The notes under the pieces: generated by a model
The model's input: only the letters and a program-made list of their open reading frames with translations
Told to the model about the DNA's origin: nothing
Database searches by the model: none
Assembly: GCF_018271975.1 (NCBI RefSeq)
Contig: NZ_JAGUCN010000005.1
Span: forward strand, 62,001 to 126,000
Direction: 5' to 3'
Origin: Carboxylicivirga mesophila
GTDB taxonomy: Bacteria; Bacteroidota; Bacteroidia; Bacteroidales; Marinilabiliaceae
DNA length: 64,000 nucleotides
Part shown: piece by piece, positions 1 through 7,436 of the stretch
How the letters are laid out: each line of letters opens with the position of its first letter
How positions within the stretch are numbered: the stretch's first letter is position 1
Translations under genes and position numbers: made by a program

Positions 1-1
1 C

Positions 2-3000
2 GCCGAGGCCCCCGATTACCTGCCCGAGCTGATGAAACTACTGGATAAACCAGAAGCTTATATTCGAAAAGTAGCCAGGAACCTCTTGATTAATATACTG
101 AACGATTTCTCCAAGTTCTCCATCAATACCATCGACAGCTTCTTTCAGAAGGTGATACGCTCATTTGCCTATGAAGCGAACCTGCCGGCCAACTTCAAAG
201 TGGAGCTCGATTCTGACAGGATACTCGCACAGGCAGTGGATAATTTGCTGCGCGAACTGGAACTCAAAGGTAATGAAGACCTGAAGGAGTGGCTGATTAA
301 GCACACCTTGTCGAAGATAGAAGAAGGTAAAGACTGGAACATTGCCAGTGAGATAAACTCACTTGGCCGCGAGGTGTTTAAAGAGGAGTTTCAGAGCCTG
401 AAGCCAGAGGTTTTACAAAAGTTGCTTGATAAAAAAGCTCTGAACAGCTACCGCCTGCAATTAAAGCAGATGGCGGATGCTTTTGAGGCAAGCATTCAGT
501 CTGCTGCTCAAAAAGGCCTTGATGCGCTTAAATCGCATGGCATCAGCTGGGATATCCTGCAGGGTAAATCGCGCTCACCGCTTAAGAAGCTCGAAAAGCT
601 GGTGAATGTGACTAAAGCGGCGGATTACCTCGAAATCTTAAAGCTGGAAGACTTGGTAAATAATCCGGAGGCAGCTAGTCATAGTAAGAACAGTGAATCG
701 GACAACAGCCTGATTATTGACTGCTATAACAATGGTCTGAACGAATCGCTGCAACAGCTTTGGAATATCCTGGAAGAGGATAAAACCAACTACTTTACGG
801 CCAAAGCCATCCTGTCGAACCTCAACGCACTGGGCATTATTACCGACATAGCCCTGAAGGTGAATGAGCTGGCCCGTAACGAGAACCTGTTTCTGCTGGC
901 CGATGCCAACCGCCTGCTCCACCAGATTATTGATGAAAATGAGGCCCCGTTTATTTACGAGAAAACAGGCACCCGCTTTCAGCATTACATGATTGATGAG
1001 TTCCAGGATACCTCGCGCCTGCAGTGGGACAACTTCAGACCGCTGCTGCAGAATAGTGTAAGTGACGGGCATACGGCACTAATTGTGGGTGATGTAAAAC
1101 AATCGATCTATCGCTGGCGTAATTCGGACTGGAAACTACTGAGCGATCAGGTGAATAAAGACTTTCTATCGCACGGACTGACCAACCTGACGCTCGATAC
1201 CAACTGGCGTAGTTCGGAGCATGTTATCACCTTTAACAACTGCATTTTTGCCGGAGCTGCACGTATGCTGCAAACCGAATTTATCAATTCGTCCAAAGAG
1301 GCCATTGATGAAGCCGATATACCCGATGACCTCCAACAAAAAATTAGCACAGCCTATAGCGACACCGTGCAACAGGTGGCTGCCAAATCAATTGGTTCGG
1401 GTGGTTTTATCCATGTTGATTTTCTGGAAGGTAAAAACGCGGAGTTCAGAAGCAATGCCACCAAGGCTGCGGTGTTGCAAATCGAACGCCTGATTGATGA
1501 AGGGTACAACTACCGTGATATTTGCATTCTGGTACGCAAAAAAAATGAAGGCACCGAAATAACGGAGGCCTTGCTTTCAGGCAGCTTCTCACCTACCCAA
1601 CGGAAACATCCGGTGATTTCCAACGAAACACTGCTACTTAGCAGTTCACCGGCTGTTAACCTGGTGGTGCAACAGATTAAGTACATCCAGGAGCCCGATA
1701 ACGAGGTATTTGAAGCCTTCATCAGGCTATACAGCCATTTTTACAGCACCCGGCAGTCCAATGAAGCAAACTACTGTGATACCACGGTACTCCATGAAAA
1801 TAAAGAACACTTTGACGAGCTGTCAGCCCAACTACTTGAGCTAAAAGGTCAGCCGCTTTTCGAGATGACCGAGGCACTGGTTCGCCGCCTGCCCGACGAA
1901 CTGCACCAAAACCAGTTTGTATTTCTGCAGGGTTTATTGGATGCCGTGCGCGATTATGTGACCAACTACTCGGTAAATGTGCATGATTTCATTAACTGGT
2001 GGAATGACAAGGGACAAAATACGGCCATCTCTGTGCCCGAGAATCAGGATGCCATTAATGTGATGACCATTCATAAATCAAAGGGACTGGAGTTTAAAGC
2101 GGTGGTGGTACCCTACTGCAACTGGGATTTGGATGACAAAGGCCATGGCAGCCTTATCTGGTGTCAACCCCGGAACGCCCCTTTCAATCAACTTGATTTG
2201 CTCCCGGTTAACTATTCATCCACATTGCTGCACACCCAGTTTATAGATGAGTACCTGAATGAACGCCTGCATCAGTTTGTAGATAATCTCAACCTGCTGT
2301 ATGTTGCCTTAACCCGCGCCGAGGAGAGCCTGGTGATAATGGCTGAGCAACCGGCCAAAACAGGCGGCTTGAAAAATGTTTCGCACCTGTTATTCCGCAT
2401 CATCAGCCAGTTTAATATGCTATCAGAACTTGACGAACAGCCTGTTCAGCAGTTAACCGATGCCTGGGACGACACAGAAAAAAGCTATGAATTTGGCAGT
2501 ATACCCAAACAAGCTCAGAAAGCCGTGCCGGAACAAACGGTTTCTGTTCCTTTCAAAACCACAGAGCTGGGCAAGCGCATTAAAATACATCCCGAAAGCG
2601 TGGCCCTTAGCTCACCTGAACATTTGAAACACCTGAAACATGGTAAAGTCATGCACCGCCTGTTTGAACTTATTATCACCAAAGATGATGTTGAATCAGC
2701 TATTACCAAACTTATTCTAAACGGCCAGATTAAAACTTCAGATAGGCATAGTCTTCTGGATTTTGTGACCGATAAAATTAATCAGGACCAGGTCAAAGAG
2801 TGGTTCGAATCCGATAAACATATCATCAATGAAGGAACCATTTTGGTACCAAGCGGCACCTATCGCCCCGACAGAGTGATTGTGACAGATACAAAAGTAA
2901 CCGTAGTGGATTATAAGTTTGGCGAATTAAAGGATGATAAACATGCCATACAGGTGAAACGCTACATGGATTTACTTAGGAAAATGGGCTACAGTAATAT

Positions 3001-3082
3001 AGAAGGCTACCTGTGGTACCTCCGTGAGAAAGATGAAGTGATAAAAGTAGGTGATCAGCCTGTTCAGGGAAGCTTGTTTTAA
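2..3082 (+). CDS. UvrD/REP-type helicase-nuclease (AddA/RecB-like), 5' partial
   Basis: DNA double-strand-break repair helicase with a C-terminal nuclease. The reading frame is open to the window edge and the Walker A motif expected near the N-terminus is absent, so the gene starts upstream; the first ATG (32) is internal. Visible superfamily 1 motifs are DEFQDTS (motif II), GDVKQSIYRWR (III), NWRS (IV), TIHKSKGLEF (V) and YVALTRAEE (VI). The C-terminus carries RPDRV followed by VVDYKFG, the PD-(D/E)XK nuclease core of the AddA/RecB type. It is the only plus-strand gene at the left end, converges on the glycan locus and looks like a housekeeping flank. The exact orthologue (AddA or the Bacteroidota-specific variant) cannot be decided without the N-terminus. 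Confidence 0.9.
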   Translation, partial: AEAPDYLPELMKLLDKPEAYIRKVARNLLINILNDFSKFSINTIDSFFQKVIRSFAYEANLPANFKVELDSDRILAQAVDNLLRELELKGNEDLKEWLIKHTLSKIEEGKDWNIASEINSLGREVFKEEFQSLKPEVLQKLLDKKALNSYRLQLKQMADAFEASIQSAAQKGLDALKSHGISWDILQGKSRSPLKKLEKLVNVTKAADYLEILKLEDLVNNPEAASHSKNSESDNSLIIDCYNNGLNESLQQLWNILEEDKTNYFTAKAILSNLNALGIITDIALKVNELARNENLFLLADANRLLHQIIDENEAPFIYEKTGTRFQHYMIDEFQDTSRLQWDNFRPLLQNSVSDGHTALIVGDVKQSIYRWRNSDWKLLSDQVNKDFLSHGLTNLTLDTNWRSSEHVITFNNCIFAGAARMLQTEFINSSKEAIDEADIPDDLQQKISTAYSDTVQQVAAKSIGSGGFIHVDFLEGKNAEFRSNATKAAVLQIERLIDEGYNYRDICILVRKKNEGTEITEALLSGSFSPTQRKHPVISNETLLLSSSPAVNLVVQQIKYIQEPDNEVFEAFIRLYSHFYSTRQSNEANYCDTTVLHENKEHFDELSAQLLELKGQPLFEMTEALVRRLPDELHQNQFVFLQGLLDAVRDYVTNYSVNVHDFINWWNDKGQNTAISVPENQDAINVMTIHKSKGLEFKAVVVPYCNWDLDDKGHGSLIWCQPRNAPFNQLDLLPVNYSSTLLHTQFIDEYLNERLHQFVDNLNLLYVALTRAEESLVIMAEQPAKTGGLKNVSHLLFRIISQFNMLSELDEQPVQQLTDAWDDTEKSYEFGSIPKQAQKAVPEQTVSVPFKTTELGKRIKIHPESVALSSPEHLKHLKHGKVMHRLFELIITKDDVESAITKLILNGQIKTSDRHSLLDFVTDKINQDQVKEWFESDKHIINEGTILVPSGTYRPDRVIVTDTKVTVVDYKFGELKDDKHAIQVKRYMDLLRKMGYSNIEGYLWYLREKDEVIKVGDQPVQGSLF

Positions 3083-3084
3083 GC

Positions 3085-3118
3085 ATAGCTATATGGCAAT
3101 TACAAGCCATTCAGCTAT
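3085..3118 (+). terminator. Weak hairpin after helicase gene
   Basis: Three bases after the stop codon, ATAGCTATATGGC (3085-3097) can pair with GCCATTCAGCTAT (3106-3118) with two mismatches and an 8-nt loop. No T-run follows, so termination is uncertain. Confidence 0.3.
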
Positions 3119-3150
3119 TACATAAAACAACTAATAAGACTATGGCAAAA

Positions 3151-3207
3151 GCACAAAGCATTATCAAAAACCCACCAATTTAATTGAGAGTAAGAATAGC
3201 TTTGTGC
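3151..3207. repeat. Inverted repeat between convergent genes
   Basis: GCACAAAGC at 3151-3159 is repeated as its exact reverse complement GCTTTGTGC at 3199-3207, with 39 nt between. It lies between the convergent helicase and GH5 genes. It may be a weak bidirectional transcription stop; the long loop and missing T-tract argue for caution. Confidence 0.35.
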
Positions 3208-3227
3208 GCATTGCCTGTTTATTGACC

Positions 3228-4805
3228 TTATTTCATCAGGCGTTCATTTAGAGAAATAGAAATGGAACGTTGTTCCTGTTTACCTAGTGGCTGAATGACC
3301 AGCCAGCCATGTTCGGTACCCTCCAACTCATTAATATGAGCTTTAAATGGCAGATTCTGTATGGATAAGCGCTTCACATCAGGCACAAACAGCATGGTAG
3401 GTGCATCTGTTAATCCATCTTCCTGCCACGTTATGGTAAACAGACCACTTTCTCGCTCAAACCGATAGTTCAATAGCCTTCCGTTTGTGCAAACCGGATA
3501 AGGCCGCAATATTGCTTGCTGAAAATAGCCCAGCTTCTCAGTTCCTTCATCATAAGACCAATAAGCCTGACCAAACTGGTATTGTTCGATGAGTGAAATA
3601 GCATGCTGGGCAACCGGTATGATATCTTCTGAATGATTGTAATAGGCGCCCCATTCTCCCATCCACACAGGCATATGTAATTCCTTACCCTTCTCTTGAA
3701 TTCGGCGGTAAATAAAATTGACACGCTCGTTGCTGGCCGCGGCTGCATCTCGTGTATCAGTCACCAAATCATAGCCATGTGGCGCATAAGCCACTTGCGA
3801 ATCGGGTGTGCCATCCTCCAACACAACCCGCTGAATACTGCTTCTCACCCCCATATTACTAAAGTAACTGTGTTCAAGAAATAAAACAGACCTTTGATCC
3901 ACCTGCCTGATGGCATTGGCCACTTTTTGATACATGGCCTGCAAATGTGTCGACTCAAATTGCTGATTCACCTCCTGCAATGCATCAATAACAGCCGCAT
4001 AACTGGCTTCGTCAGTTAATTGTTTTAAGGCTTCGGTCCGCTTTTGTTCATTACCCCAGGTTAATGCCAATTCTTCTTCCGACATCACAACACCATGCTT
4101 TTGATACATCATCGTACCATAGGCATTCAATAGTGCTGGCATGGCCAGTTGCGCAGAAGAGCCTGCAAAGGGTTCATTCATGATATCATAGCCAATAACA
4201 TTTGAATAGTGAGCATACCGCTGGGCAACATGCTGCCAAAGGGCAGCATAATGGTCCTGAATACCTATTCCATCCCTTGCCGGTGAATTATTCCAGAAAT
4301 GATCGAAAGCTGTTTGAACAGCCTCACTTAAAAGGTAGGCATCACTCCAGATGGCACCTGTGGTATGTGGCTTATCACCTGTGATGGTTGCCCACTCAGG
4401 AGCTCCATCGGCATATTTCACGCTAAATAAGTCCTGATGCATATCCAGTACCACAAACAGATCATTTTCGGCCGCCCATGCAATGCGTTTATCCAGTTCC
4501 TTCAGGTAGGCTTCGCTATATACACCCGGCTGAGGTTCCAGCCCATCCCAGATAATCCCCAAACGGATACAATTAAACCCCTGCTGTTTTAAGAGCTTGT
4601 AGAATTCCGGACCACCTTTATACAGGTAGTTGTCATCTTTGTTTTTATTTACCACATTAATGCCATTCAATATAACCTGACGACCATACTCATCAATAAA
4701 GATGTCGCCCTTAACTGTAATTTTTGAAGGCATTGGCAAACCATGCTCATTGGTGCACGACCAAGACAATAAACCAGCCAATAGAACTATTGCAACTTTT
4801 TTCAT
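3228..4805 (-). CDS. GH5 endoglycoceramidase-like lipoprotein
   Basis: Predicted to cut the bond between the oligosaccharide and ceramide of glycosphingolipids, releasing the intact glycan. The start at 4805 gives a lipoprotein signal ending in LSWSC (Cys17); two upstream in-frame ATGs (4829, 4817) only add a polar tail. The GH5 barrel shows NGINVVNK near residue 47, DMHQDLFS near 121, the acid/base in IMNEPF (Glu211) and the nucleophile in MGEWG (Glu384). The DMHQD block, the APHGYD block and the C-terminal RPYP followed by a beta domain resemble endoglycoceramidases more than GH5 cellulases. About 525 residues fits that family. It is the last gene of PUL 1, separated from the preceding sulfatase by a terminator and with its own possible promoter. 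Family recognition is by eye; the substrate is inferred. Confidence 0.8.
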   Translation of the reverse strand: MKKVAIVLLAGLLSWSCTNEHGLPMPSKITVKGDIFIDEYGRQVILNGINVVNKNKDDNYLYKGGPEFYKLLKQQGFNCIRLGIIWDGLEPQPGVYSEAYLKELDKRIAWAAENDLFVVLDMHQDLFSVKYADGAPEWATITGDKPHTTGAIWSDAYLLSEAVQTAFDHFWNNSPARDGIGIQDHYAALWQHVAQRYAHYSNVIGYDIMNEPFAGSSAQLAMPALLNAYGTMMYQKHGVVMSEEELALTWGNEQKRTEALKQLTDEASYAAVIDALQEVNQQFESTHLQAMYQKVANAIRQVDQRSVLFLEHSYFSNMGVRSSIQRVVLEDGTPDSQVAYAPHGYDLVTDTRDAAAASNERVNFIYRRIQEKGKELHMPVWMGEWGAYYNHSEDIIPVAQHAISLIEQYQFGQAYWSYDEGTEKLGYFQQAILRPYPVCTNGRLLNYRFERESGLFTITWQEDGLTDAPTMLFVPDVKRLSIQNLPFKAHINELEGTEHGWLVIQPLGKQEQRSISISLNERLMK

Positions 4806-4887
4806 ATAATATGTCATTCTGTTATGCATTAAATAAATCCTTTCTCAACCACTTCTATAGCTAAAAAACATAAAGCCAATAATGGCT

Positions 4888-4895
4888 CAAACATA
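4888..4895 (-). promoter_or_regulatory. -7-like element upstream of GH5 gene
   Basis: The minus strand reads TATGTTTG, an exact fit to the Bacteroidota -7 consensus TAnnTTTG, 83 bases before the chosen ATG. No TTTG is present 19-21 bases upstream, which would fit an activator-dependent promoter. Confidence 0.4.
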
Positions 4896-4931
4896 GCTAT
4901 TCAGTCATTATTATGAATTGAAATCAAAAGC

Positions 4932-4959
4932 TTTGGGATAAAATGCACCTATTTGGGAT
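4932..4959. repeat. TTTGGGAT direct repeats, 20-bp period
   Basis: TTTGGGAT occurs at 4932-4939 and again at 4952-4959, 20 bp apart start to start (two helical turns). On the minus strand it lies just upstream of the -7-like element, where an activator with tandem DNA-binding modules could sit. No matching copy was seen in the divergent region next to the hybrid sensor gene. Confidence 0.45.
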
Positions 4960-5081
4960 GAATGATACCAGTTGAATTAACTGCAACTGGAAAGCCCTTC
5001 TGTCTATAAATTGTTACGCAGAAAGGAAGTGAGAGAAACCGAATAAAATAAAGCCAGGAATTTACCAAAGCATTAGATCAT

Positions 5082-5118
5082 AAAAAAAGAGATGGATACA
5101 AAACTGCCATCTCTTTTT
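5082..5118 (-). terminator. Intrinsic terminator after sulfatase gene
   Basis: AAAAAGAGATGG (5084-5095) and CCATCTCTTTTT (5107-5118) form a perfect 12-bp stem with an 11-nt loop. On the minus strand the 3' arm runs into a T-tract. It lies about 30 bp after the sulfatase stop codon. Confidence 0.8.
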
Positions 5119-5147
5119 CCTTTGCATTAACGCCGCATCTATGATGG

Positions 5148-6590
5148 TCATTTCAATCTGTTTGGCTCAAACACAAATACCTCTGAGTCGTTTCGTGCCT
5201 GAATAAACAGCTGCTCAAAGTGTTTCACTATATGCGGAAACTGGATGGCGATATTGTTTTGTTCGCCCGGATCGCTTTCCAAATCATATAGTTCCAGTGT
5301 TGCTTTCTCCGGAGTGAGCACATTGTATTTCACACATTTCCAATTACCCATTCTAATAGCTTGTCTGCCATTCAGCTCGTGAAATTCCCAATAAAGGTAC
5401 TCATGCTGCTGTTGTGAGTCTTTTCCCAGTAATGTGGGAACCATCGAAATTCCATCAATGTGTTGTGGCATATTCGCCTGAGTTAACTCCGATAAAGTAG
5501 GTAGCCAATCCCAAAAAGCCGAGATATGTTCCGTTTGACTTCCCGCCTTAATCATGCCTTGCCAGCTGGCAATTAAAGGCACACGGATTCCTCCTTCGTA
5601 CAAATCTCTCTTGTAACCTCTATAAGGTCCGTTGCTATTGAAATAATCGGGCTGTGCACCACCTTCCTTATGCGGACCATTATCCGATGTAAAGATGATT
5701 AGCGTATTATCGGCAATACCTAGTTCATTGACTTTATTCATAATGTCGCCCACCTGCTCATCCAGTAGATGAACCATGGCTGCAAAAGCTGCATGCGACT
5801 CCGGTTGTGAACCATATCCGCCATTGCGATAGGCAGGTCCATCATCTATGCCTTTGTAATTTTGCTCAGGCTCAAACTTGCCGCGATACAAATCCATGTA
5901 CTCTTCCGGGACCAGCAGCTCAGCGTGCGGAATAATTGTTGGCACGTAACAAAAGAATGGTTCATCATGATGGGCTGCAATAAACTCAATCGTTTTCTCA
6001 TGAATCAACTGAGGTGCATAGGTACCGGCGGCTTTCCCTTCATTGGCCTTTAAAACCAAACTATCTTGATTGTCACGCAGAAAATAAGGATAATAGTTAT
6101 GGCCAATACGCTGACAGTTATAGCCAAAGAAGGTATCAAAACCCTGATTATTAGCATCACCTTCTGAGCCCGGATAACCCAGCCCCCATTTACCAAATGC
6201 TCCGGTAGCGTATCCTTTTTCCTTTAATAACTCAGCCAATGTCACCACTTCTGCACTCATTGGATATTGCCCCTCTGGCAGCACCTCTTTATTACCCCGA
6301 ATAAACGTATGCCCGGTGTGTTGTCCGGTCATCAAGGCTGAGCGCGATGGTGCGCACACTGTACTGCCTGAATAATGCTGGGTAAACAACATCCCCTGCT
6401 GAGCCAGTTTGTCAATGTTTGGCGTTCGGAATTTAGTTTGTCCGTAACAACTCAAATCACCATAACCCAAATCATCGGCCAAAATAAAGATGATGTTGGG
6501 AGATTTCACTTTACCGGCATCTCCGCAAGCTGTCAACAACGCAATCCCGGCATATATCAGTATTATTACTTTGCCTGGTTTTAACTTCAT
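5148..6590 (-). CDS. Family S1 sulfatase, lipoprotein
   Basis: Formylglycine-dependent sulfatase that removes a sulfate ester from a sugar at the cell surface or in the periplasm. The signal peptide ends in LLTAC (Cys22, lipidated). The metal-binding Asp pair is in LADDLGYGD (39-40). The modification motif CAPSR starts at Cys79, which must be converted to formylglycine by a maturase not encoded in this window. GKWGLG and the SDNGPH block follow as in active S1 enzymes. The GFDTFFGYNCQR stretch is reminiscent of subfamily S1_16 (4-sulfated Gal/GalNAc), but this subfamily call is tentative. It starts 11 bp after the GH16 stop, so it is co-transcribed, and is followed by a strong terminator. Confidence 0.9.
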   Translation of the reverse strand: MKLKPGKVIILIYAGIALLTACGDAGKVKSPNIIFILADDLGYGDLSCYGQTKFRTPNIDKLAQQGMLFTQHYSGSTVCAPSRSALMTGQHTGHTFIRGNKEVLPEGQYPMSAEVVTLAELLKEKGYATGAFGKWGLGYPGSEGDANNQGFDTFFGYNCQRIGHNYYPYFLRDNQDSLVLKANEGKAAGTYAPQLIHEKTIEFIAAHHDEPFFCYVPTIIPHAELLVPEEYMDLYRGKFEPEQNYKGIDDGPAYRNGGYGSQPESHAAFAAMVHLLDEQVGDIMNKVNELGIADNTLIIFTSDNGPHKEGGAQPDYFNSNGPYRGYKRDLYEGGIRVPLIASWQGMIKAGSQTEHISAFWDWLPTLSELTQANMPQHIDGISMVPTLLGKDSQQQHEYLYWEFHELNGRQAIRMGNWKCVKYNVLTPEKATLELYDLESDPGEQNNIAIQFPHIVKHFEQLFIQARNDSEVFVFEPNRLK

Positions 6591-6601
6591 AATTCCCCTT
6601 C

Positions 6602-7375
6602 TTATTTATTTTGAACTGGTTTATATACTCTCACATAGTCAAACAAAACCTGATCCGGAAAATCCGCCTTTCGGTAATCACCTCCCCATCCGGTAAGTTC
6701 TGCGCTTAAAATCATGTATTCCTCAATATTTGATACAGCCTCTTGGGTGCGCCAGGTTTCTATGCCATCTACATAAAAGATATATTCGTCTTTGGTCCAC
6801 TCCACACCAAATGTATGAAATCCCCTATTAATGCCATCCACCTTTACCTTTGTTCCCGCATGCTGATGCTTTTGCTTATAGCCATTCCAGTGCAGGTTAT
6901 GGTAAACATTGTTGAGTCCTTCAGCAATATGGTATTCAAAAATATCAATTTCGGTTCCATATTGTTGTGGGTTGTCCTTCTCTTCATGTATAGTTGGCGA
7001 TTGCAACCAGAATGCCACATGCGGCCCCGGTTGCACATTCATCTGCGCCCGGCATTCAAAATAACCATACCTGGTCATAAAAGTATTTTGTGTGCCTATC
7101 TGGCCAATGGTATACATACTGTCAACCTGCGCAACCTTAATAACCAGATGCCCTTTGCCATCTACAAAACAATTATCGGTTCTGACATACCCAACGTTTC
7201 GCTTATTTCCCGTATCACGGTAGTTCCATTTAAGCGTATCGATAGTTTGTCCATTAAAATCATCACTCCATACCAGCTCATAGTCTTTTAAGATATGCTC
7301 AGGTGTCTGAGCTTTTATGGCTACTAACCCAAAGGCAAAAAACGCTAACGTCACTGCTATCTTTAACTTTTTCAT
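6602..7375 (-). CDS. GH16 endo-acting glycosidase
   Basis: GH16 jelly-roll enzyme that cuts inside beta-linked glycan chains. It has a cleavable signal peptide (about residues 1-22, ending KAQ) and the catalytic motif TEIDIFE with Glu142, Asp144 and Glu147, all three residues intact. About 257 residues is a bare catalytic domain. GH16 covers laminarinases, agarases and endo-beta-galactosidases; GH16_3 members act as mucin O-glycanases on poly-LacNAc. The neighbouring sulfatase, GH20, GH110, GH29 and GH2 genes favour the latter, so an endo-beta-galactosidase on poly-LacNAc or keratan-type chains is inferred. The downstream sulfatase gene follows after 11 bp. Confidence 0.85.
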   Translation of the reverse strand: MKKLKIAVTLAFFAFGLVAIKAQTPEHILKDYELVWSDDFNGQTIDTLKWNYRDTGNKRNVGYVRTDNCFVDGKGHLVIKVAQVDSMYTIGQIGTQNTFMTRYGYFECRAQMNVQPGPHVAFWLQSPTIHEEKDNPQQYGTEIDIFEYHIAEGLNNVYHNLHWNGYKQKHQHAGTKVKVDGINRGFHTFGVEWTKDEYIFYVDGIETWRTQEAVSNIEEYMILSAELTGWGGDYRKADFPDQVLFDYVRVYKPVQNK

Positions 7376-7436
7376 ATAAATTGTAACAATGCCAGGCCAC
7401 CAGCCAGTTTTATAGGTGATGGCATGGCAATAATCT

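Larger units (their letters stand above)
4806..5147. other. 342-bp intergenic region upstream of GH5 gene
   Basis: No coding potential was seen. The region holds the sulfatase terminator (5082-5118), a pair of TTTGGGAT direct repeats (4932-4959), a -7-like element (4888-4895) and a short GCCA-ATAA-TGGC dyad (about 4875-4886). Together these make it look like a separate promoter region for the endoglycoceramidase-like gene. Confidence 0.6.

Noticed and set aside
638-1072. 144-residue open frame on the minus strand
   Set aside because: Antisense to the helicase, overlapping the DEFQDTS motif; no independent support.
6743-7291. 182-residue open frame on the plus strand
   Set aside because: It lies entirely antisense to the GH16 gene with intact catalytic motif, and its translation has no recognisable domain or signal; a shadow frame.
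7376-7436. Hairpin between the GH20 and GH16 genes
   Set aside because: TGCCA/TGGCA arms exist, but the inner pairing is irregular and no T-run follows; too weak to call.
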